This document shows positions 13,471 through 34,099 of a stretch of 64,000 nucleotides of DNA, piece by piece; the first letter of the stretch is position 1; every line of letters starts with the position of its first letter. The notes beneath the pieces were generated by a model. It made no database searches and had not been told where the DNA came from. It saw nothing but the letters and a program-made list of their open reading frames with translations. The position numbers were made by a program, and so were the translations under genes. The stretch is from Pterobdella sp. o SKG-2022 (Eukaryota; Annelida; Clitellata; Hirudinida; Piscicolidae): NCBI GenBank assembly GCA_964035795.1, contig OZ038320.1:6045895-6109894 (forward strand), in the 5' to 3' direction.

Positions 13471-14900
13471 GCACAAAGCTACAGCTAGCTGTGGAATTTT
13501 TGATGTATTACACTTGGAACTTTGAGATAGGGATTCATATGATTGTACTCAACAATATAAAACATCGTGGTTTATTCATATTTTTTGTTAAGTAGACACA
13601 ATAATAATGCAATAAATTGAAAAGTTTTGTGGTCCTATTTGGCATTAGACTTTTTCAAGTATATAATTCAAAGATAGCTTCTATAGTACTATAGCATTAT
13701 AGGCAGGCTTTTTATTATGGCATGATGTAATAACTTTAATGATAATCATTATTTTAAGCTACTCCCTGTTTAAACAATCGTTTAGTTCAAGAATCATTTA
13801 ATATAATTAAAATTAATCAGTTTAACGCTTATATTATCATTCAATAATACTAGAATTTTTTTAAAAACTTTCAAATCTGACTTGAAAAATACACAGAATG
13901 TGTTAGTTAGCCAATGTACTGAACTGGTATTTTTGTTGTTAATACATTTCTAGTAGACTGTTTCATCTACTTCATATTTATCGGATTAATTACAAAACTT
14001 CATCAGTTTAATTTAAGAATTTTTTTTCATATATTAAAATATAATCTTTTATTTTCAAACCAATTTTATATATTACTAACATATAAAAAACTATAATAGC
14101 TTAGTTAAATAATTCAATAAATTTTCTTCTCATATTCTTTCCCATAGAAAACTTTCTCTGCTGAACTGGTTATTATCTGACTCATAGATGCACACAGATC
14201 TACTGAAGGATACGTATGCTAACGCTATAGATAACTATATAACTATATATTTTAACTGAATAACTATGTTATAATACGTTACTCTAAATAACTATATGTT
14301 ATAAACAGTTGGTTGTTACTAAAGATGAACATATAAGCGTTTTTTATAACTAGTCAAGTGTATGTTACTCTGAGTAACGTTTGAGTCATTACTTGTGCAC
14401 AATGGGGCAAAATAGTTTCATAAATAGTGATTTGATGTTTGATAAGTTTACATGTAGCTAGTTGAGGTTTAAAAGATTGATAATTGATTAGTTTAAATTT
14501 GATATATTTATGAATATTCATTTAACTAATTATTTATTTAAAATTATTTAACTTTTGATGTAAAATATTTAACTTTTAATATTTACAAGATACATACAAT
14601 AAAGTTTGAAACTTTGGAGAAATTGATTAAAAACTAGTATTGTTGGTTAAAATTTGAAGATAAGTTTGATTTAATTTATATTCTAAGTGCTATACTGTTT
14701 AAAATTAGTTTGAAACATATATATATCAAAGGCGCGTATTGTTATATAAGAAAAAGGAAATGTTTTCAATAGTACAGAAGTTCCAGTTGATTCTTATAAT
14801 ACTAAAACTATATCTCATGTTCTCAGAGCCCTTATTAGCGTGAGAGACATAACACATGTTTCCTACGCCCATTAGTTGTGAAAGATAACTTGTGAAATCA

Positions 14901-14979
<79 letters not shown>

Positions 14980-16394
14980 GTTATTATTATTACTACTATA
15001 GTTTAAACATACTTAAATTTTGTATAATGTTGCAGGCAATGTGTAAAACTCGGCATATGTAGAATTCGTAAAGATTTTAGACGAAATATATAGTGCTTTC
15101 AAGAGCAGGAAATGTGTATAATATACGACTTTTTATACATCTTAGGTACAGAAGTAATGGATAATTTAAGTTAAAAATAGATTATACAAGTTAGTTTTGG
15201 AATTAAGATCATCTGTCAACTTTACCCCTATATAGAAACTCATAATACTTTAATATAAAAACCATATTAAGCTATCTTCCTATCGATGCACGCTTCAGAC
15301 TAGTGAAAAACAACTGAAACTACAATTGAAAGAATTTTTAGTAGTGATGAAAGCATACAAAAAGTGTGGAAAATAAAAAAAACCCGAAATAAAGGGGAGA
15401 GTACCATAAGGAACTACGTATGTTGTATGAAAATAAGTTTTATCCCAGACAGGACAAATTGAATGTTCAATTGTAACGCAAGACCATAAATTAATACTTG
15501 AAAGAAAAGATTTCTGTAAAATTTTGTATTAATTGAAAAATAATAATATTAAATATGTTAAAGAAATATCTTTACTTTACTTTCAAACGCTCTACTGCCA
15601 GAGTCTAAGACAGTGTTAAACAATCTGAAACAAAAGGCAAAAAGCTGTTTGGTCATTAATCTGAGACTTTTTGTAATGAAATCAATAGCCATTTGTAAAT
15701 TTAACCTATAATGTTTTTTGATTATTTAATTTCAAACACTTAACTTATTTTTATGAAAATTTTTGAATAAAAAATTAATTAAATATACTTTCAAACTTTT
15801 TTTTCAAAATAGAGATCTTCCGATGATATTACTTGGTAGAATTTCTCAAAAACAAAAGGTAATTTTTTGCAATTATCTGTAGATTGTTTCTAACATCAAT
15901 GCATTAGGCATTATCTTGAAAGGGTTTATGAAAACTTATCTATCGGCCTTACACAATACAAAAAAAATCGAAAAAAAATTGTGGAAAATGTCATTTTAGA
16001 ATTGATGAACTAGATGATTGCACAATCTTGAGTTTTCTTAAAAATCAAAAATATTTGTTATAGCTTTTTTATATCATATTTAATGTTATTAGCTAGTTCT
16101 TATATAAAATTCCAAGTTTCAATTATTGAATGGTCTTGATTTCAACTATATTAAATTGTTTTTAAAAAAATTTCACCGAAATTTTCTAGAAAAAAATTTA
16201 AGCAGTGCATAAATAGTCAAACGTTTATAATGGAATAAAAATTTGTCCGTCTGGCGAAGAATTAAAATAATCTAAATAATCTTGTCTAGTAAGACATGCT
16301 TTTGCCAATTTTTAAAAAATTTCTTCAGTTGAATAAGAGTAAATATGATCTTGAATTAAACTCGGTTCAATTACACCAGTGAAATACGATATTT
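13471..16394. other. Intergenic, AT-rich, no gene seen
   Basis: Lies between the laminin promoter and the 3' end of the C-type-lectin-like gene. Apart from the ATT microsatellite and locally repeated ATAACTATAT motifs near 14220-14310, I see no coding segment, RNA gene or recognisable transposon. Confidence 0.6.
14900..14994. repeat. (ATT)n microsatellite
   Basis: About 78 bp of uninterrupted ATT/TTA repeats from 14900, then a slightly imperfect extension (TTG, TAC interruptions) to about 14994. Confidence 0.97.
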
Positions 16395-17446
16395 TCAGGG
16401 GTTCAGAAGTTTGCGGCCAGACACATCGTACCCAGCCCAGATCTTTAGACGGGGACTCTCACATAAAAAACACTTCTTTTTGGAACATTCCCACTCACAT
16501 ATATCAGTGAAGTTTTTCGTATAGACACATTCCTCGCTAAAATCTCTCCCTGTGCACCAAGGGGTGAAAGACTGAAAGGCAATTTTTCTATCTTGAAATA
16601 TGTGCCAAAAATATGGCATTGCTGAAGATTTTCCTGACCTCATTCCCGAGGTCCAATAACCAAACGATTCACAGTCCACTTTCAATGCAGCTGAAATAGG
16701 ATGACGATAATTATCAATTTTTTCACTAGATTTTGGTATTTTAAATCAAAATTTATTCCATTTTACCTAGAACGTACGTGAAAGCATGATATTAAAAATT
16801 GAGATTTGTAATTAAATGTAACACTAACGGTCAATTTGGTTAAGGTACTTGATTGTCTTTCGATAATCTTGAACTGTTTCCAGCACCGAGATATGGGCAA
16901 ACCCGAGATAAACCTCGTTACAATCTTTATTAGCATTATCCCAGTTTTCTATAGCTGGAAATAGTCTCATGCATTTGTTAAAGATGTCCGAAAAAACGAA
17001 GTTATCTGGGCACGGATCAGCTGGAAAAATAATAAATGTATTATGGTTTCTTTTCACAAGGCATTTATTTTGGAACCTACAAATGTGTTTTCAATGTTGA
17101 AACAAGTTTTTTTATTAATAATATCGCCTCAATGTTCTACCAAAATTTGAATGCTTCTACCTTTAACAATTTGATAACCATACTTATCCTCGGTGAGATC
17201 AGTCAATTCATAAAAGTTTTCCAGATGGAAAAAACATTCATCTTTTTCGAGGTTAACTCTGACACAGCCAAGCAAATAAAAGCCACTAACACACATGTTA
17301 ATGCATTCTAGCATATTCCTTACTGGTTTAGTTTTAATTTCAGCGCCGCTTTTATCGAAGTCGACTCTACGGAATTGAAGAATTTGCGAATTTTCCCCTA
17401 ATGATAGGAGTTCGAAGAACAAAACAAATAAACTAAAACAGTACAT
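16395..17446 (-). CDS. Secreted PAN/apple-like plus C-type-lectin-like protein, three exons
   Basis: Exons 17161-17446, 16829-17020 and 16395-16690 join with GT-AG sites in phase 1 to give 257 codons plus stop. Residues 1-20 (MYCFSLFVLFFELLSLGENS) are a signal peptide. Residues about 25-95 carry four cysteines in a PAN/apple-like pattern (MLECINMCVSGFY, GCVRVNL, CFFHLENF). From about residue 97 a C-type-lectin-like domain begins (ADPCPDNFVF, KCMRLF, NWDNANKDC, AHISVLET) and ends with WCTGRDFSEECVYTK and DICEWECSKKKCFLCE. The EPN/QPD and WND calcium/sugar motifs are not visible, so classical sugar binding is doubtful. Expected role: extracellular recognition or adhesion. The fold family is fairly sure; the function is unknown. 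Convergent or tandem partners are absent. Confidence 0.85.
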
Positions 17447-17476
17447 ATTTGATATTTTCTGAATGATTCAGTTTGT

Positions 17477-17487
17477 ATTTATATATG
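17477..17487 (-). promoter_or_regulatory. TATA box of the C-type-lectin-like gene
   Basis: The minus strand reads ATATATAAATA about 35 bp upstream of the ATG at 17446. This gives a very short 5' UTR and fits a tissue-restricted secreted-protein promoter. Confidence 0.55.
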
Positions 17488-17851
17488 ATTACCAAGACTC
17501 TTTCTTACACAAGAAAGTCAATTAAGGGAATAATTGGATCCGATGTAAATCTTACCATCGATGGATTTTTTCATTGTAAACTATCTCTTATTCTTAAAAG
17601 GTTTCTACCTTTTCAACAATAATTCGTCTTCAAATTCATTAGGTCGGTCTTTTTTTTAAAAACTAGTATACAATTTTTTTGTACTTTTGAAAGAAAAAAT
17701 TTTCATGGAAAAAATCGGTTATGAATTTCAAATTTTTTTCAAAAAGGTTAATTTCTAAATTCAAAATAGCTCTGAAATTTGATTTGAACAAAATATGATT
17801 TAGACTTAAATCAAATTAAATGTGATACAACAAAACAATACAGCGCATCTA

Positions 17852-20800
17852 TCACACGTGATGAACCAATCCGTGTCTAGAAAAAGAAGACTGACTGCTG
17901 TCATTAACATAAGCGTCAGTTTGACTAGAGTTTTCAACCAGAGTCCTGTGGTGAAGGCATTGATTACACAACAAAATCTTTCTTGTCCTTTCAGGCAGCT
18001 CATCGGACTTGGCAAGAAGGCCGATAATATCCGCTGTAGCTATGCATTGCGGTTGTTTTTCCCTCGATGACACTTGTGTGTAGAAAGTTGCTGTGGGAGG
18101 AAATGTGGGAAAGGTGGAGTTGGAGTGTTCTAAGTCATGGTCTGGTACTTCGGTGGGCAAATACTTTTCGATTCGACTTTGTAGTTCTAAAGGCAGCTGA
18201 GTGAGAATGAAATGATCGATTTTTCAAAAACATTTTTAATAATAATAAAAAAAATAAAAAATAATAAATAGAATCGAATTTTTTTGATAATAAAGTGATG
18301 TCATCATATTGAAGATGGCCTAGACGCAAATTAAGATATGAAGTTGATGATGAATATAATTGAAGGAGTAATTTCCAGACTCAAGGTTCAAAATCGTTAT
18401 ACCAACTTTTTAAAAAGCATTCCATATAGTTACATTATTCCTTTTTAATTTCTCTTTTTATGAACATTGTATAAACTATGCCAGCCCATCAGATCAGTTG
18501 GTAGAACCTTAGACAAGTTAACCAGTTAGCGGGTTCGAACTTGTGTTAGGCCAAAAATTAGCACCTGTTCTACATTTTGCTTTCGCTAAATTTAATTATT
18601 ATCAAACGTTTATAACTAAACGATAATACCCCATTACATTACATTATCTATGTAAGCAGTAGGGTGGCCGGATCTCAACATATCACGCGAAACTCGTCGA
18701 AAACCTCGAGAATGAAGAAAGAGAGGCAAAAGGAACCGGGAAAAGAGCGTGGAATGGGCATGAAAAAAAATGAATTAATTTTTAAAAAACTGGAAAGGCT
18801 GGTCCAAAAAAAGTTTGTTTATAATCTTTAGCGTTGACCCATGACTTTTACCAAATATGTGGAGTAAAAATAAAATGGTTAGTTGACATTTAAAGATTGT
18901 TATCTCAATGGTTTTAAAACGAAGAGAACACTTCAAATGGTTGAGACTGGTTTCGTGTAAAATGATGTGTTTTTTGAACAAAATGTCTTAATATAATTTT
19001 AGCTCTTAATGAGTCTAGACCCTCGTGCAACCATTGTATATAAATACTCATAATTTCTCAGAATTAATTTTTCAAGGAGCTATTTGGAAGTTTTTTTGGC
19101 ATTTGTTGAAATTTTTATAAAATTCTTTATATTCAAAAAATATATACTAATTTCTGCAAGTTATACTTGAGAATGTAAAACATAACGATAGGTCTCACAA
19201 TAATGTTTGGCCGTCTTTGATAAACATGATAATCAAAATTTACTCAACATTGGAGTGTTTTCATATTTAATAATAGACTTTTGATATCGAGTATTTTTCG
19301 AGAAAAAATCTTAAAGTTAACAATACTTCAAAATTATCTCAGAAGGAAATAAATTTCTTGATAAAATCTTTTTGAAGACGCTTTCGACTAAAAATATGAT
19401 CGGGCGATTACTTCAGTCTTTGAGAGATATATAGTATTTAAGAGAGCTCGAAAAGCAATTCAATAACAAAATCTTCGAAAATGTATTTTCTTGATCACAT
19501 TCTCTCTCTTGGTGGGTGCTGGTGCTGAAGATCGAACACTTCTTGAAGGAGCTTCAGGTTGTCGAAGCCACCTTGACCAAAATCAAAACTGCGTGCATAT
19601 TCTACGAAGATAACTACTTTGTTAGAAGACTGGCTCACGTGGAGACAAGCGATGGAACCGATAATGCTGGAAACTTCAGTGGCGGTATCTGGAAGATAGA
19701 TTCTAAAAAATTTGAAGATAAAAAACGATGTATGTTTCATACCTGGAAAATATCAAAAAGCATTTCAATATTGATTGGAAAGAAGTGCAGTGGCAAGAAC
19801 TAGACAAACCATTGTATTCGGCACTTGCGGCATACCTTTGTGTGAGACGTTTGCAAGAAAGAAGGTACGCTATGCCTTCCGACCTGGATGCTCAGTCAGC
19901 TTTTTGAGACGAACATTTCGACAAACATACCGACAATGGAAAGTTTCTAAGAAAAGCTTTAAAACTTGAGAATTCTTCTTGCAATGGTGCTCTGTCGGAC
20001 TTAATATTTGTGGTTGATGGGTCGACCAGTGTGAGTGACCAAGATTTTTTGAAGCAACAAAATTTCATTGTGAAGTTCATGGAGAGTTTCAAAGTCGGAC
20101 CAGACCCCAAAGAACAAACCAGATTTTCTCTTTTGCAGTTTAGTGCCACACTAAAGAAAGAATTTGATTTTGACAATCATGAAGACCACCATTCATATGA
20201 GGAAGCAGTGCGACTGATGAAGAAGTTGAATGGAGCGAGTTACACCCATTTGGCTTTAAACTACATAGCTGACGAGGCCTTTACACCGAAAAAAGAGGCT
20301 AGAACAGATTCATCCAAAATTGTTATTCTTTTTACGGACAGCTATTCAGATTCTCCTCAACAAACACTCAAAGATGCGACAAAAGTACACCAGAAAAATA
20401 TTGCAGTATTTGTTGTAAGGATTGGCCAAGCTACCCACGTAGACGAACTCTCAGCCATTGCTACAGACCCAGCTTGTCTCTATCTTTACAACATACTCTC
20501 ATACAATCATTTAGAACACCTCAAAAACAACTTTACGTCTAAAGTTTGTAAAGCTCCAATGTGGATTGATAGTAAGGGAACTGATCTGGTCGTGAGCGGG
20601 CAAAATGAGGTGCGATGCAAACTCAGGTTCTCCAGACAAGGAATCACCATTGAAACACAAGTGGATTCACCTACCACCAACTATGACAACACTATATATT
20701 TTGCAAGAGGCCTCCTCCCAAACCCAAGTCTTTACGACTACAAATTAGATTTGAAAGCTCAAAACCCATCACTCATTCACATCCCTTATAAAGACACATC

Positions 20801-22738
20801 CAAGGACATGTATATTTATTGCTATATAAGAGAGAAACATATTAGAACCGCTCAGATCAACATTTCTGTCGAGATTGGGGATGAAAACCCTTGTAAGGCA
20901 AACCCGTGTCCTGAAGACCACTTATGTCAAAACAGGCCAGGCTTCGACTACATGTGTGTTTTAGATGCTGCTTCAACTACCACTGCAGCCACCAATACTA
21001 CTACTACTACTACCACTACTACCACCACAACTACTACTACAACCACCACAACAAGCAAAACTGTTGGTCCTTCATCAACTTATGACTGCCAAGAAAATAA
21101 CCCATGCACTTTGGAGAACATAGCAGAAGGAAAGTTTTATTTCGCTCACCACAACAAGAAAAAGTATGTGCAGTGCAGTGAATCAAAGCAGTGTTGGGAG
21201 TTCAACTGCCCTCCTAAAACCATTTGGGACCAAGAAGCTCTGTCTTGTGTATGGAATTGATGAATGATAACACGAGCCACGTAAAAAGTTTAAGCCCAGC
21301 TTAAAAAACTGAGTGATTTGTATTTTTGTTCTTGAATTATTATGAACTTGAAGTTTGATTGAAGAAAAACCCAATATGAACACATTATTGAAAATTTAAA
21401 AAAATTGCTTCTCTAAATATATTTTATAATAAAATGAATTGCTCAATGAAATTATTCTATGCGAAAAAAAAAAATAAAAACGCAATAAACGACATGACTC
21501 AACCAAAAAAAAACAAAAATTTTCTTTGGACAATTCAGGTGACAAAAACATCTTAAAACAAAAAAACTACATTGTCATTATGGGGTCTAAGTCTTGTTTC
21601 TCGACCCTTACCCCCTCTAAAAAAACTTTGTCAAACCTTGTTAACTGGTTGCATAGATGGTGTTACTGAGCCGTTTTGTAGCAGATGTAGAGCTAAGTTG
21701 CAGTCTACTCTGTATCTTTCCTAAGATAAATAAATTATTGGAATCTTTTATATAAAAAACGTATTACAGATTTTATTACACAGTTATAGCCTATAATTTT
21801 TGTATGTAGTGTTTTTTATTTCATATATAAAAAATTGATTATATAATTGCTAATAATAGCCTCCAAAACATATTCAAATGAAAAACTTATTTGAATAACT
21901 AAAGGTGCCAAGTTTCAAAGTATCAAATTTTAATTGGCAGACAAAAAAACCTTGGAAACTTACCAAAGCTTCATACAAATCTACTATTAATAACTTTGCA
22001 TCCATCAATTTTGATGTTTGATTTGATAGATCTGACCGTAACATGTTTTTTTCTTCTGAGATGTTATCAACCTGTGGCAAGTGTTGTAGAATTGATAATG
22101 TATCTTGGGTTTGTGACAAAATTTATATATATATATATATATATTATTAGCTGACTGTTGTATACCCCAGCTACTGAGAGACACCTACAGTAGTATAATC
22201 TAACATGAATATTATATTATTTTAATGTATCAAAGTTTTATTTAATGAATGAGACACATTATTTAAGTTTATTTGATATGTATAATTTTGTCTTTTTAAT
22301 CTGTGGTAATTAAATGTGTTTTAAACAGTATCAAGGAATTGAAAAACTTTATAGTTTAAATAAATTTTATAAGACTGTAAAATTTTTTGTATACCTTATT
22401 AATTTTTTTTATTAATTATGAATTTGAATAAAATTGTACTTACAATGGTTAATAACTTGCTTTCTAATACATGGTTATTTTTTTGTAGTTTTCTATTACA
22501 CTCAAGTAACCTGTTTAATTTGAATTAATTATAAATGAATAAAAAAAACTTAAATTTTGAAATAAAACCTTTCATATCTTTCTTTCAATTTGGAATGTTC
22601 ATCTACTAATTTTTTATTTTCGGTGAGAAGAGCTTCATAGTTGAGTGAAAAATCATATTGTAATTGAGAATATTTTTCTTTATTTTCTGATAATTTAGTC
22701 TTCAATTCTTCTATTTCCATTGTGTGGTGTAACTCCAT
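17852..22738 (-). CDS. TJAP1/BEGAIN-family (Pilt-like) coiled-coil protein, five exons
   Basis: Exons 22569-22738, 22444-22510, 21964-22071, 21637-21720 and 17852-18196 join in phases 2,0,0,0 to a protein of about 257 residues. The N-terminal 140 residues are coiled coil (MEIEELKTKLSENKEKY). Then comes the family signature: SKLMDAKLLIVDLYEAL followed by ERYRVDCNLALHLLQ, and after a short linker LPLELQSRIEKYLP. In vertebrate TJAP1 and BEGAIN the equivalent block reads DCNLAVQLLQ-like then LP-x-ELQ-like. Vertebrate members are tight-junction, Golgi or postsynaptic scaffolds; the role here is inferred. The protein is much shorter than vertebrate TJAP1 (over 500 residues), lacking the long Pro/Ser tail. 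Intron 4 (18197-21636) contains a SINE-like copy and an oppositely oriented vWA gene copy. The gene is divergent from SPT6. No clear AATAAA was found after the stop. Confidence 0.8.
18483..18652 (+). mobile_element. tRNA-derived SINE-like copy 1
   Basis: A tRNA-like head has A-box-like ATCAGTTGGTAGA and B box GCGGGTTCGAACT. A body follows that is shared with the copy at 51689-51866: GCACCTGTTC, then TTTCGCTA, an AAACGTTTATAA-like stretch and a terminal ATTACATTACATTA tail. It lies in the TJAP1-like intron. The shared non-tRNA body in two distant loci argues for a SINE family rather than a decayed tRNA gene. Confidence 0.65.
19427..19434 (+). promoter_or_regulatory. Possible TATA box upstream of the vWA gene copy
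   Basis: ATATATAG lies about 48 bp upstream of the ATG at 19481. It could be a native promoter, or a chance match just outside a retroposed copy (an imperfect repeat AAAAGCAAT at 19452 resembles AAAACGCAAT at 21476 after the A tract). Confidence 0.3.
19481..21260 (+). pseudogene. vWA-EGF-chitin-binding (CBM14) secreted protein, intronless copy, broken 5' end
   Basis: The coding trace starts at ATG 19481 with a signal peptide in a shifted frame (LITFSLLVGAGAEDRTLLEG). It passes through an N-terminal domain (DNYFVRRLAHVETSDGTDN, FSGGIWKIDS, then YLENIKKHFNIDW, PLYSALAAYLCVRRLQ) and enters an intact ORF. Three single-base frame changes (about 19486-19489 in a T run, 19591-19600, and 19720-19725 in an A run) and an in-frame TGA (19905-19907, where Trp would fit) break the first 430 bp. 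From 19908 to the stop at 21260 the frame is clean: vWA domain with an intact MIDAS (DGSTS, YTHLAL Thr, FTDSYSD Asp), a beta-rich segment, one EGF-like domain (NPCKANPCPEDHLC), a polyThr linker, and a CBM14 chit-binding domain ending QCWEFNCPPKTIWDQEAL. Family members are extracellular-matrix or shell/mucus proteins. No introns are present, and the copy is nested in the TJAP1-like intron. Confidence 0.82.
20970..21054 (+). repeat. ACT/ACC repeat encoding a polythreonine linker
   Basis: ACT and ACC triplets encode about 25 near-continuous threonines between the EGF-like and CBM14 domains. It is likely a mucin-like O-glycosylated spacer; codons are mixed, so it is not a pure microsatellite. Confidence 0.85.
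21428..21474 (+). terminator. Polyadenylation signal followed by a genomic A tract
   Basis: AATAAA at 21428-21433, then an 11-bp A run at 21464-21474, exactly where cleavage would be expected (about 30 nt downstream). A genomically encoded A tail at this point is a hallmark of a retroposed cDNA copy. Confidence 0.6.
22123..22145. repeat. (TA)n short microsatellite
   Basis: About 11 TA units in the intron between exons 2 and 3 of the TJAP1-like gene. Confidence 0.9.
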
Positions 22739-23125
22739 TTCGAAATTTTAAATGAACTGAAACTAAAACCATATGTTATAAAGCCCCAACTTTATCAAAA
22801 AATAATAAATCATTAGATTCAAAAATATTTATTAAAATACCTCGAAATAAAATATTAATTAACCGAAGACTAGATAATAATAAAGATAATTTTGTAATAA
22901 AAACCCAATCAATGAAAAGGAAACTATACATTGTGAAATAAAAATAATTTTTTAAACTTTTATATTAAAAATAAAATTTTTTTAAATAAAAAACCTTGTT
23001 GTTCATACATTTTTTAAATTAATATAAAAGTTGGCTTGTACTTTGTTGTTGTAAACCTCTAACGTTAATATATAATTTACATTGTGGTACGTCGTTTTAT
23101 TAATTAGAGGTAAAAAACTTCAGTT
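22739..23125. promoter_or_regulatory. Putative shared bidirectional promoter (TJAP1-like gene / SPT6)
   Basis: Only 387 bp separate the two divergent start codons (22738 minus, 23126 plus). No clear TATA box is seen for either gene, and poly-A/T stretches dominate. This is inference from spacing and orientation; 5' UTR limits are unknown. Confidence 0.5.
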
Positions 23126-33911
<10,786 letters not shown>

Positions 33912-34068
33912 CCTTCCCAATCCTTCATAATGTATATTTATATAACGCCAAACTTGTATACTTTTTCCTTAGTATGTTTATATATGTAGCGCAAATGATT
34001 TCTTGAAAATAATTACTGTTTTGTCACATTTTGAAGATTTTTTATTTTTTTATGGGAGTTTTATGAGA

Positions 34069-34074
34069 AATAAA
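34069..34074 (+). terminator. SPT6 polyadenylation signal
   Basis: AATAAA lies 158 bp after the SPT6 stop codon (33909-33911). Cleavage is expected around 34085-34100. Confidence 0.6.
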
Positions 34075-34099
34075 AAATTTTGAGAGATATAATATGGTT

